The notes under the pieces: generated by a model
Databases searched by the model: none
What the model was told of the DNA's origin: nothing
What the model saw: the letters and a program-made list of their open reading frames with translations, nothing else
Translations under genes and position numbers: made by a program
Assembly (NCBI GenBank): GCA_027311205.1
Contig: DAICZI010000075.1
Location: forward strand, 1-7,409
Length of the DNA: 7,409 nucleotides
Origin: Beijerinckiaceae bacterium
GTDB taxonomy: Bacteria; Pseudomonadota; Alphaproteobacteria; Rhizobiales; Beijerinckiaceae
Direction of reading: 5' to 3'
Shown: positions 1 to 6,973 of the stretch, one piece after another
Layout: the number at the start of each line of letters is the position of its first letter
Numbering within the stretch: position 1 is the first letter of the stretch

Positions 1-638
1 AACATATGCTGCAGATAATATTGATTCAGGCGCTGGATCATGTCTGTGTCGCGCTTATAGATAATCCAGCGTTGCCCAGCCAGTGCTTGGGCCGGCAACA
101 TACCTTCGCCCTGCAAGGGATTGCTTTGGCAGCAAAATGCGGTGACTTCAACCTCCATAAGTTCTTCGGTTATAATGCCCTCCGGTGCAGGGAAAAAGAA
201 GGCGCCAAGTAGCAAGTGGAGTTGGCCGGCGAACAGTCGCGGCAAAGTGTGGCTTGCCACATCAAAATCGATGATAAAGCGTGTCTCTGGAAATTCAGCA
301 CTGAGACGCTTGATCAATTGTGGCGCAATATCATTATGATAGGCAACGCCAGCCGCCATGGAAAACTCTCGCAATGCCCCGCTTTTGCGCGCATGTGCCT
401 CCTCGCGTGCCTGCCTGTAATGTGCCTGGATTGCCTCCGCGCGACGCCGAAAATCGTCTCCGGCTTCCGTCAGGACCATGCCCCGCGACGTGCGAATGAA
501 AAATTTGGCGCCGACCCCCTCCTCGAGTCTGCGTATCGTCTTGGTCAGGGCCGGCTGAGTCAGGCCGATCTGGTCCGCTGCGGCGGTAAGATTGCCGGAA
601 TTGGCCACGGCAAGAAAAGCACGAAGGTTGCGATCCAC
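1..638 (-). CDS. LysR-type transcriptional regulator, partial (C-terminus beyond window)
   Basis: This is the N-terminal 212 residues of a LysR-family regulator; family members are usually about 300 residues, so about a third lies outside the window. Residues 1-60 form the winged helix-turn-helix: AFLAVANSGNLTAAA, then LTQPALTKTIRRLEE as the recognition helix and TSRGMVLTEAG as the wing. A linker helix follows (about 61-88). From about 90 comes the periplasmic-binding-protein-like effector domain, with the FIIDFDVASH and LFAGQLHLLLGAF segments typical of its first subdomain. The start is a GTG at 638-636: a GGAGG (minus strand of 645-649) lies 6 nt upstream, the protein then begins MDRNLRAFLAV as expected, and the nearest upstream ATG hits a stop after one codon. 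It is divergent from the importer operon, so it probably controls that operon and itself in response to the substrate or a product. Family is secure; target and effector are inferred. Confidence 0.93.
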   Translation of the reverse strand, partial: MDRNLRAFLAVANSGNLTAAADQIGLTQPALTKTIRRLEEGVGAKFFIRTSRGMVLTEAGDDFRRRAEAIQAHYRQAREEAHARKSGALREFSMAAGVAYHNDIAPQLIKRLSAEFPETRFIIDFDVASHTLPRLFAGQLHLLLGAFFFPAPEGIITEELMEVEVTAFCCQSNPLQGEGMLPAQALAGQRWIIYKRDTDMIQRLNQYYLQHM

Positions 639-819
639 GATATTCCTCCAAGTTATGGCATTCTGTCTTTAATATCATTTTTCTGATCACAATTCTGCGC
701 ATAATTTGATTTCGGTCTATCCGCGTCATGGACCGATGAACGGCCAAAAAATGAGGAGGCCGCTTGCTCTCGCGTCGTTGGATAAAGCGGGGGGCTGGCC
801 CTGAAACTGGGAGGGTTGA
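639..819. promoter_or_regulatory. Divergent control region between the LysR gene and the importer operon
   Basis: This 181-bp gap must hold the promoters of both divergent transcripts. The AT-rich part (about 661-711) contains three TTCTG-N5-AA motifs and two near-palindromes, listed separately. The 740-819 part is GC-rich leader with a short inverted repeat, CGGCC (741-745) and GGCCG (758-762). I could not identify a convincing -35/-10 pair on either strand, so no promoter coordinates are given. The leader ends with GGGAGGG at 809-815, the ribosome binding site of the solute-binding protein. Confidence 0.7.
661..706. promoter_or_regulatory. Candidate LysR operator: three TTCTG-N5-AA motifs
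   Basis: TTCTG-N5-AA occurs at 661-672, 681-692 and 693-704. The last two are in tandem at a 12-bp period and agree at 11 of 14 bases when extended to AATT. Copy 2 is centred on TGATCA and forms a 12-bp near-palindrome (681-692, 10 of 12 symmetric). Copy 3 is centred on TGCGCA and forms a 16-bp near-palindrome (691-706, 14 of 16 symmetric). LysR proteins bind several dyad sites in such divergent gaps, classically of the T-N11-A kind; this motif is close but not exact. Role as operator is inference from position and symmetry. Confidence 0.45.
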
Positions 820-2169
820 ATGAAAATATGGACCTCGGTGCACCACGCCGTGACCGCGCTCGTTTTGACTGTCGGCTTGATGGCCCCGGCTTTGGCGGCC
901 GACAGCGTTACGAATGTCGGCAAGCAAGTGCCCATCAACATATTGATCAACGCATCGCCCTGGTATGGCGGATTCGAAAAAGTCACTGAACTTTACCAGA
1001 AGCAGACAGGCAACAAGGTCAGTCTCGACGTGACGCCTTACAACGGCATGCTGGAGAAAGCTCGAAATGCGGTGCGCGGTGACAAGAGCCCCTATGATAT
1101 TCTCAACATCGATACAGCATGGACGATTGAATTTTACAAAGGCGGATTCCTGAAACCCCTGACTCAAATTCAGCCTGGCTACGCGATGCCCAAACAGGTT
1201 TTCACGTGTGGTGGATCCTATTACTGGAATGCCCAAAAGCAATGGCGCACCCCGGTCGGCGGCGAATTGATGGCGGTGCCGCCAAATTGCAACACGCAAG
1301 TACTGGTCTATCGCAAGGATCTCTTCAAGGCAGCGAAACTCGCCCCACCCAAAACCTTTGATGAGGTCTTGGATGATTGCAAGAAATTGCAAAAGCCGGG
1401 TCTCTACGGCTACGTAACGCGCGGAGAACGCGGCAATGGTATCTGGTACGACTTTTTGCCGTTCCTCTATGCTTACGGCGGCTCAGAAGTCGCCGACCCC
1501 GAAAATGGCGATTTCACGTCGACTTTAAATAGCCCCAAAGCGCTCGCGGCGCTCGACAAATTCATAGAAATTGAAAAGACCTGTGCGCCTGCCAACCGCG
1601 GCGCCATCGGCCAGGCCGACGTGATCCAATTGATGGCGACAGGTAATGTAGCCATGGCGCAAGTCGTCATTGCGGCGTGGCCTTATTTCGAAAATCCGAC
1701 CAAATCCGTGGTTGTTGGCAAGATCGCCGCAGTAGAAAATCCCTCCGTTGCAGGCGGAAAACCGGGAGTTCCCATGGGTAATTGGCATTTTGCCGTCCCA
1801 AAAAATATCCCCGAGGCAAATCAGAAGGCCGCATTGGCTTTCATGAAATGGTTTCTGACCAAAGACGCACAAATGGCTTACGCGAAAGCCGGCGGCATCC
1901 CGGTCCGCTCCGATGTGATGGCTGAACTTTCCAAAGAACCCAAATATGCCTGGATGGCTGCTTACAAGCAGAGCCTGGAGGACGCGGTCCAACCAATCGG
2001 TTATGCCGAAGGTGCTGCTGTCGAGGACGTGATGGGCCTGCGCCTTAATCAGGCCCTGATCGGCCAAAAGTCGCCAGCCGCCGCCCTGAATACAGCGGCA
2101 GCCGAAATTGAAGCTATTTTCAAAAAGAATGGCCGTAAAACCGGGCATTTACCGCCATTGCCACAGTAG
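820..2169 (+). CDS. ABC importer extracellular solute-binding protein, family 1 (sugar type)
   Basis: This is the periplasmic substrate-capture component of a CUT1-type ABC importer; 449 residues is normal for SBP_bac_1. A Sec signal peptide is clear: MKIWTSVHH, a hydrophobic core (VTALVLTVGLMAPALA), and a likely cut after ALA at residue 26. Family landmarks follow in order: the ILNIDTAWTIEFYKGGFLKPL stretch near residue 100, the VYRKDLFKAAKLAPPKTFDEV hinge segment, GNVAMAQVVIAAWPYFENP, and near the C-terminus the HFAVPKNIPEANQKAALAFM and GGIPVRSDV segments. The mature protein has four Cys (in FTCGG, PPNCNT, DDCKK and KTCAP), an unusual number that could form disulfides. The ATG start has GGAGG 5 nt upstream. 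It is first in the operon; the following permease starts 1 nt after its stop. A carbohydrate or derivative is the likely ligand, but its identity cannot be read from the sequence. Confidence 0.93.
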   Translation: MKIWTSVHHAVTALVLTVGLMAPALAADSVTNVGKQVPINILINASPWYGGFEKVTELYQKQTGNKVSLDVTPYNGMLEKARNAVRGDKSPYDILNIDTAWTIEFYKGGFLKPLTQIQPGYAMPKQVFTCGGSYYWNAQKQWRTPVGGELMAVPPNCNTQVLVYRKDLFKAAKLAPPKTFDEVLDDCKKLQKPGLYGYVTRGERGNGIWYDFLPFLYAYGGSEVADPENGDFTSTLNSPKALAALDKFIEIEKTCAPANRGAIGQADVIQLMATGNVAMAQVVIAAWPYFENPTKSVVVGKIAAVENPSVAGGKPGVPMGNWHFAVPKNIPEANQKAALAFMKWFLTKDAQMAYAKAGGIPVRSDVMAELSKEPKYAWMAAYKQSLEDAVQPIGYAEGAAVEDVMGLRLNQALIGQKSPAAALNTAAAEIEAIFKKNGRKTGHLPPLPQ

Positions 2170-2170
2170 A

Positions 2171-3121
2171 ATGACCATGGGCGTGAATCGTCAAAGCGCG
2201 ACACCTGCGCTGGGGCAGGGTGGAAACGGTGTTCGGGCCGAGGCGAAGCGAAAGAAGCAGTCGGATCGACTGTTTCGCTACGCAACCCTCATGCCAGCGG
2301 TGATCGCTCTGGTGATATTCACCGTTTACCCGATGTTGAATTTGCTCCAGATGAGTGTTTCAACAATCACATTTGCTCATGGCGGGGCGGTCTGGCAGTT
2401 CACGCCCTTGGCAAATCTGGCGAAGTTGCGCGATGATTCGGTTTTTCTGGCCACGTTGCGCAACACATTGGTGTTTGTCGTGGTTTCGGTGGCCATTGAG
2501 ATGACGCTTGGCTTTGCGCTTGCGGTGGCCGTCAGCGCGCTGGGGCGGTTCAAAGGTCTGATCCGGAGCGTGATGATCCTCCCCATCCTCGTGCCGCCAG
2601 TAGCTATCGGTAGCATGTGGAAATTGATGTATAATTATAATTTCGGCATCTTCAACCAGATGCTGGCGTGGTTCGGCTTGGGTCCGGTAGGGTGGCTTTC
2701 TGATCCAAACCTTGCGCTCGTGTCAGTCATCATCGTTGATATCTGGCACTGGACCCCGTTCGTTTTTCTCATTCTTTTTGCAGGCGTGGAGGGGCTACCA
2801 CGCGAGGTGATTGAAGCCGCGCGGGTCGACGGGGCTAATAACTGGCAAATTGTGCGGAAGATTATATTGCCCCTCATGGGGCCGGCCATCGCCGTGGCGT
2901 TCATTTTTCGCTCTATTCTTGCTTTCAAGGTGTTTGACCAGATTTTCTTGCTGACATCTGGCGGCCCGGGCACCGCAACTGAAGTTGTCAGCCTGTTGCT
3001 TTATCGGGTCTTTTTCGCGCAAAACGACATGGGATATGGTGCGCTGCTATCACTCGTCGTCATAGCAATGATCGTGGCTTTTCTTCTCGGCGCGCGTCGG
3101 ATGGTGGCGGGGAGGGCATAG
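2171..3121 (+). CDS. ABC sugar importer permease, MalF/UgpA-like
   Basis: One of the two inner-membrane subunits of the importer, 316 residues from the chosen start. It has a charged cytoplasmic N-terminal tail (AEAKRKKQSDRLFRY), then about six hydrophobic segments at roughly 38-60, 98-121, 133-152, 180-203, 236-254 and 289-307. The BPD_transp_1 coupling loop (EAA motif) is at 215-234: E215, A216, A217, G221 and a terminal ILP, the site that docks on the ATPase. LTSGGPGTATEVV is typical of the MalF-side subunit. The ATG at 2171 is preferred over the in-frame ATG at 2108, because the latter lies 62 bp inside the preceding gene; ATG 2177 is also possible. No strong Shine-Dalgarno is seen, suggesting translation coupled to the upstream gene. 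The partner permease begins 1 nt downstream of the stop. Confidence 0.92.
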   Translation: MTMGVNRQSATPALGQGGNGVRAEAKRKKQSDRLFRYATLMPAVIALVIFTVYPMLNLLQMSVSTITFAHGGAVWQFTPLANLAKLRDDSVFLATLRNTLVFVVVSVAIEMTLGFALAVAVSALGRFKGLIRSVMILPILVPPVAIGSMWKLMYNYNFGIFNQMLAWFGLGPVGWLSDPNLALVSVIIVDIWHWTPFVFLILFAGVEGLPREVIEAARVDGANNWQIVRKIILPLMGPAIAVAFIFRSILAFKVFDQIFLLTSGGPGTATEVVSLLLYRVFFAQNDMGYGALLSLVVIAMIVAFLLGARRMVAGRA

Positions 3122-3122
3122 A

Positions 3123-3953
3123 ATGTTGACATTAAATGGTCGAGAACTCTGGATCGGCTACGCGCTGGTGATCGGGTCTGCTCTAGCCATCGTGGCACCA
3201 TTCCTGTGGATCTTGATGACGTCATTCAAGTTTCCGATAGCCATTTCAACGGGAGCGCTATGGTTTTCACCCACAGGGTTCAATTATGCCGACGTGCTTT
3301 TTGGCGCGCGATCGGACTTTCCGCGCAATGTTGCCAATAGCCTGGTTGTCGGTGCTGTGAGCACAATCCTGGTTCTCGTGATTGGCACTCTGTCGGCCTA
3401 TTCACTGGCGCGCTTGCGCTGGGCAAGGTGGGTCGGTCGGCTCTTCCTTGGCTGGACCATGCTGTTCAATACGGTGCCGGTGCTGACCATCGTTGGACCT
3501 TGGTATCTGTTTTTTCAGCAACTGGGCCTTTATAACACGCTTGCTGGCCTGATTGTCGCGCATATCATTATCAATCTGCCGATGACGGTTTGGCTGATGA
3601 TGACCTTCTTTCGTGACATTCCGGTAGAGCTTGAGGAGGCTGCACGTGTCGACGGGTGCACGCCGGCCCAGGCTTTCTTCAAAGTGATCCTGCCACTAGC
3701 TGTGCCTGGGTTGATCGCGGCAGGAATACTTGCGTTTGTATTCAGCTGGAACGAATTTGCGGTCGCACTGAACCTCACTTCACGCATGACGGCCACAGTT
3801 CCTGTCGGAATTGCCCAGTTTGCCCAGCAATATGAAATCCAAAATGGTCAGATGGCGGCAGCATCGATCATATCTACCATTCCCGCATTGCTGTTGATGT
3901 TCTTTGGTCAGAGGTTTGTGGTGCAGGGGCTGACGATGGGCGCCGTAAAATAG
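3123..3953 (+). CDS. ABC sugar importer permease, MalG/UgpE-like
   Basis: The second membrane subunit, 276 residues, the usual length for MalG-type permeases. Hydrophobic segments lie at about 11-33, 71-95, 106-131, 137-160, 193-216 and 243-262. The N-terminal FLWILMTSFK is a hallmark of this subunit. The EAA coupling loop is at 172-191 (E172, A173, A174, G178, ending ILP), followed by the typical FVFSWNEFAVAL segment at about 205-215. It pairs with the preceding permease to form the translocation channel. The ATG lies 1 nt after the upstream stop, with a GGGGAGGG stretch overlapping the end of the upstream gene as ribosome binding site. Assignment to the family is secure; substrate specificity is not. 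Confidence 0.93.
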   Translation: MLTLNGRELWIGYALVIGSALAIVAPFLWILMTSFKFPIAISTGALWFSPTGFNYADVLFGARSDFPRNVANSLVVGAVSTILVLVIGTLSAYSLARLRWARWVGRLFLGWTMLFNTVPVLTIVGPWYLFFQQLGLYNTLAGLIVAHIIINLPMTVWLMMTFFRDIPVELEEAARVDGCTPAQAFFKVILPLAVPGLIAAGILAFVFSWNEFAVALNLTSRMTATVPVGIAQFAQQYEIQNGQMAAASIISTIPALLLMFFGQRFVVQGLTMGAVK

Positions 3954-3968
3954 GTTTGGGAGTTCAAT

Positions 3969-5027
3969 ATGGCTACAGTGGAAGTCCAAGCGCTGAATAA
4001 GAGTTACGGCGCATTTCACGCGCTGCACGATATCTCGGCCACGATCAATGACGGTGAGTTTGTGGTGCTGGTTGGTCCGTCAGGCTGTGGCAAATCGACG
4101 TTGCTGCGCTGTCTGGCTGGGTTGGAGGAAATTTCTTCTGGAGAAATTCGCATTGCGGGCAGGGTTGTTACTGATCTGGAGCCGCGTGAGCGTGACATTG
4201 CGATGGTGTTTCAGTCCTACGCACTTTATCCCCATATGAGCGTGCGGGAAAATATGGCGTTCAATCTGATCTTGCGCAAAACACCCAAAGACAAGATTGC
4301 GGTCGTGGTCGAAGAGGCCGCCGCTATCCTCGGAATCGAGGCTTTGCTGGATCGCAAGCCACGCGAATTGTCCGGAGGGCAGCGTCAGCGCGTCGCAATG
4401 GGCCGGGCCATAGTGCGCCATCCGCAAGTTTTCCTTTTCGACGAGCCCTTGTCGAATCTGGATGCCAAGCTGCGGGTGCAAATGCGCAGCGAGATTCGGG
4501 CTTTGCACGATCGTCTGGGCGCGACTTCCGTTTATGTCACTCACGATCAGGTCGAAGCCATGACAATGGCCGATCGCATTATTGTGCTGGATCTTGGAAA
4601 GATCATCCAGATGGGCAGCCCCTTGGAGCTCTATGAGCGCCCGGTCAACCGCTTCGTCGCCGAATTTATTGGCTCCCCTTCCATCAACATTTTGTCGGGC
4701 AAAATTGCACTCGGGGGGCGATTGGTGCTCCCCGGCAGGGACGGTGATTATGAGATTGCTGCGCCAGAGGGTGCCGTGCCCGGCGATGTCGAAGTCGGCA
4801 TTCGGCCTGAGGATTTTGTGGCGGTCGAGACCGGCGGGCTGACAGGCACGGTTCGTGTCGTCGAGCATTTGGGCGCAGAAACCTATGTCATACTCGATCG
4901 CGATGGCAGCATGATTTACTGGCGTGTGCCCGGCACCACTCGAGTCGCTGTGGGGGAAACGCTTCGACTCACAAGCGACCCTAGCCGCTTGCACTTGTTC
5001 CGACCCAGCGATGGGGCCCGCCTCTAA
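3969..5027 (+). CDS. ABC importer ATP-binding protein, MalK/UgpC-like
   Basis: The nucleotide-binding subunit that powers import; it works as a cytoplasmic dimer docked on the two permeases. All ABC motifs are intact in the 352-residue protein: Walker A GPSGCGKST at 36-44 (K42), Q-loop Q82, signature LSGGQ at 134-138, Walker B VFLFDEP at 154-160 (D158, E159), D-loop SNLD at 162-165 and the switch His H192. The sequence FIGSPSINIL near 233-242 starts the C-terminal TOBE/OB-fold region (about 240-350) found in MalK and UgpC, with VGIRPED at about 276-282. This length and domain order mark the CUT1 class. The ATG has GGGAG 6 nt upstream, 15 bp after the second permease. The TOBE region could carry regulatory contacts, but no specific partner is visible. 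Confidence 0.95.
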   Translation: MATVEVQALNKSYGAFHALHDISATINDGEFVVLVGPSGCGKSTLLRCLAGLEEISSGEIRIAGRVVTDLEPRERDIAMVFQSYALYPHMSVRENMAFNLILRKTPKDKIAVVVEEAAAILGIEALLDRKPRELSGGQRQRVAMGRAIVRHPQVFLFDEPLSNLDAKLRVQMRSEIRALHDRLGATSVYVTHDQVEAMTMADRIIVLDLGKIIQMGSPLELYERPVNRFVAEFIGSPSINILSGKIALGGRLVLPGRDGDYEIAAPEGAVPGDVEVGIRPEDFVAVETGGLTGTVRVVEHLGAETYVILDRDGSMIYWRVPGTTRVAVGETLRLTSDPSRLHLFRPSDGARL

Positions 5028-5054
5028 TTTTGATCACACACCCCGAGATCGCCA

Positions 5055-6566
5055 ATGAAAACCGTCTTTGTTCTCTTTGATTCGCTCAATCGCCATATGC
5101 TTGGCTGCTATGGCGGTACGCGCGTTCCAACGCCGAATTTCGACCGCCTCGCCGCCCGAACTCAGGTCTTTGACCACCATTACGTCGGTTCGCTGCCCTG
5201 CATGCCGGCTCGTCGGGATTTGCTGACCGGTCGCCTGACGTTTCTGCACCGGAGTTGGGGACCGCTTGAACCCTTCGACAATGCATTTCCGGAGATTTTG
5301 AAAACAAAGGGCGTGCACTCGCATCTGGTCACTGACCATTATCATTATTGGGAGGACGGCGGCGCAACTTATCACAACCGTTATTCAACATTTGATTTCG
5401 TGCGCGGGCAGGAGAGTGATCCCTGGAAGGCGATGGTGCAACCGCCATGGGAGCGCTTGCGTGAAAAATATCATGAAGCGCAGCTGAAAGTGGGCGGCCC
5501 CATTTCGAAATTTACCACCCACGTCATCAATCGGGAATTCATTCGCGAGGAAAAGGATTTCCCTTCAGTTCAAGTCTTCGGCAAGGGTCTCGAATTCCTC
5601 GATTTGAACCGGGATGCCGACAATTGGCTGCTTCAAATCGAAACCTTTGACCCGCACGAGCCTTTCTTCGCTCCGGCTCGTTTTCGCGAGAGTTTCAAGA
5701 CGGGCTGGAATGGTCCCATCCGAGATTGGCCCCGCTATGGCCGTGTCGAAGAATTGCCAGACGAAGCCGACGAGCTACGCGCCAATTATTACGCGGTGGT
5801 GGCGCTTTGTGACGAACTTCTTGGGCGACTGCTTGATGAGTTTGACACTCATGATATGTGGCGCGACACAGCGCTGATTGTGACAACCGACCACGGATTT
5901 CTGCTTGGCGAGCATGATTTCTGGGCTAAGAACCGGATGAACATGTATGAGGAAATCGTCCACATTCCTCTCTTTGTCCACGATCCAGGAAATCCCGGTG
6001 CGGCACGGTCCCGTCGGCTTTCGCAATCGATCGATATTGCACCTACAATCCTTGACCTTTGGGGTATCAAACCGCCGGTCGAGATGCAGGGTTGTTCGCT
6101 GCTACAGGGTGAGGGACATGAGGCCGTCATTTTTGGCTATTTTGGCGGTGCCGTAAACGTGACGGACGGGCGCCTCACGTACCACCGTTTTCCTGCAGAT
6201 CTGCGCGGTCAGGAAATTTACCAATATACCTTGATGCCGACCCATATTACGTCACGGTTCACTCCGGAGGAACTTGTCGGTGCCACCCTGGCGCCGCCAT
6301 TCAATTGGACGAAGCAGGTTCCGCTGCTCAAAGTGCCCGTTATCGAGCGCTCGCCCATGTATAATAACTATGGACCGGGATGCTTGCTTGAGCGTGATAC
6401 CCGCCTTTATGACATCACTCAGGATCCAGGTCAGTTGCGGCCGCTCGATAACCCCGTGCTCGAGGCGCACATGACCACCCGGATGACGGAAATCATGCGC
6501 GCCACGGACGCACCGCCTGAGGCCTTCATCCGCCTAGATCTGCACACTAAAAGTCCATCAATTTAA
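5055..6566 (+). CDS. Cys-type sulfatase-superfamily hydrolase, probably cytoplasmic
   Basis: A 503-residue alkaline-phosphatase-superfamily sulfatase, normal in length. The maturation motif C-x-P-x-R is C49-M-P51-A-R53 followed by DLLTG; C49 would be oxidised to formylglycine. Other active-site landmarks are D9 (FDSLN), the PTPNFDRLAAR helix, FDPHEPF (H201), TTDHG (D279, H280, metal ligands) and K292 with NMYEE before VHIPLF. Only one Asp is seen at the N-terminal metal site (D9 then S10), unlike classical arylsulfatases with Asp-Asp. Choline sulfatase and phosphonate monoester hydrolases, as I recall them, share this single-Asp arrangement. There is no signal peptide: the first strand MKTVFVLFDS is part of the fold. 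It is the last gene of the importer operon, 27 bp after the ATPase and with only a weak ribosome binding site, so it probably acts on the imported compound. Hydrolysis of a sulfate ester is the default reading; phosphodiester or phosphonate ester cleavage is an alternative. The substrate is unknown. Confidence 0.88.
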   Translation: MKTVFVLFDSLNRHMLGCYGGTRVPTPNFDRLAARTQVFDHHYVGSLPCMPARRDLLTGRLTFLHRSWGPLEPFDNAFPEILKTKGVHSHLVTDHYHYWEDGGATYHNRYSTFDFVRGQESDPWKAMVQPPWERLREKYHEAQLKVGGPISKFTTHVINREFIREEKDFPSVQVFGKGLEFLDLNRDADNWLLQIETFDPHEPFFAPARFRESFKTGWNGPIRDWPRYGRVEELPDEADELRANYYAVVALCDELLGRLLDEFDTHDMWRDTALIVTTDHGFLLGEHDFWAKNRMNMYEEIVHIPLFVHDPGNPGAARSRRLSQSIDIAPTILDLWGIKPPVEMQGCSLLQGEGHEAVIFGYFGGAVNVTDGRLTYHRFPADLRGQEIYQYTLMPTHITSRFTPEELVGATLAPPFNWTKQVPLLKVPVIERSPMYNNYGPGCLLERDTRLYDITQDPGQLRPLDNPVLEAHMTTRMTEIMRATDAPPEAFIRLDLHTKSPSI

Positions 6567-6588
6567 TTGGTTTCGATTCTTCCACAAA

Positions 6589-6616
6589 CCTTGCGGCGCA
6601 AGGGTGACCCTTTGCG
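6589..6616. terminator. Overlapping hairpins after the operon, possible terminator
   Basis: Two mutually exclusive stem-loops lie 22-50 bp after the hydrolase stop. The first is CCTTGC-GGC-GCAAGG at 6589-6603, a perfect 6-bp stem. The second is CGCAAGGG-TGA-CCCTTTGCG at 6597-6616, an 8-bp stem with one bulged T. No T-run follows either, so they fit a canonical intrinsic terminator poorly. They could stabilise the 3' end or contribute to Rho-dependent termination. The second one lies inside the transposase relic and may be just a coding accident. Confidence 0.3.
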
Positions 6617-6839
6617 ATTTCGCGAGCGTGTCGCGGCCAGTTGTTATCAGATAGGCCAGGGTGCAGGTGGATAGCACGCGCGACAACTATTCGACATTGG
6701 ACATTTCGGCGTATCGCTGTGTCGCCCATTCCGCCACAACGGGCAATGATCCCTTAAAGCCTGTTGCTTGCAGATGTCGCCAGATTTTCGCGCCGTTGCG
6801 GCAGCCTTTGACCTGCGACTGGATTTGCATCCAGCGGCG
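6597..6839 (-). pseudogene. Transposase remnant, probably ISL3 family
   Basis: Read on the minus strand in one frame, 6839 to 6597 gives a recognisable internal piece of a transposase: RRWMQIQSQVKGCRNGAK, IWRHLQATGFKGSLPVVAEW, ATQRYAEMSNVE, a TAG stop (6689-6687), then LSRVLSTCTLAYLITTG and RDTLAKSQRVTLA. The GCRNGA..WR.L...GF.GS...V..WAT segment and the following LxTxGRDxLxKSxxVT block are patterns I recall from ISL3-family transposases of alphaproteobacteria. It is broken in three ways: an in-frame stop, no recognisable N-terminal zinc-finger/HTH part, and loss of similarity after VTLA, where the frame runs into the 3' end of the hydrolase gene. No terminal inverted repeats or target duplication were found. 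Its being a dead transposase is fairly likely; the family label is from memory. Confidence 0.6.
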
Positions 6840-6973
6840 TTTAGCGCCGCGGAACGCGCCGCTTTCAAGCGGCAGCGCCGCGCACCATGCATTAGCGGGC
6901 ATGGACTCGAGGCTCACCCAACCAGTTGGCCCGGTCATCGAGCACTTTGCCATGACCGAAAGGTGGCATTTTT

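Noticed and set aside
216..686. A 156-codon open frame on the plus strand
   Set aside because: It is a shadow of the LysR gene, whose minus-strand translation shows a clear helix-turn-helix and effector domain.
706..734. TTGATT at 706-711 as a -35 box for the operon
   Set aside because: At 17 bp spacing the -10 position reads TGGACC-like sequence with no resemblance to a -10 element.
736..804. Possible 22-codon leader peptide before the solute-binding protein
   Set aside because: No ribosome binding site, no run of regulatory codons and no attenuator structure were seen.
334..1392. A 352-codon open frame on the minus strand
   Set aside because: It runs antisense through the well-supported solute-binding protein gene and out of frame through the LysR gene; its translation has no recognisable domain and is rich in Arg/His/Ser as shadows are.
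2108..2170. Upstream ATG extension of the first permease by 21 residues
   Set aside because: It would overlap the solute-binding protein gene by 62 bp and add no recognisable permease sequence; the ATG at 2171 gives the usual short charged tail.
4080..4994. A 304-codon open frame on the minus strand
   Set aside because: It is antisense to the ABC ATPase gene, whose motifs are all intact; no domain or ribosome binding site supports it.
5055..6566. Naming the hydrolase choline sulfatase (betC)
   Set aside because: The active-site motif is CMPAR rather than the CAPGR I recall for BetC, the sequence differs elsewhere, and no bet genes or choline transporter are nearby.
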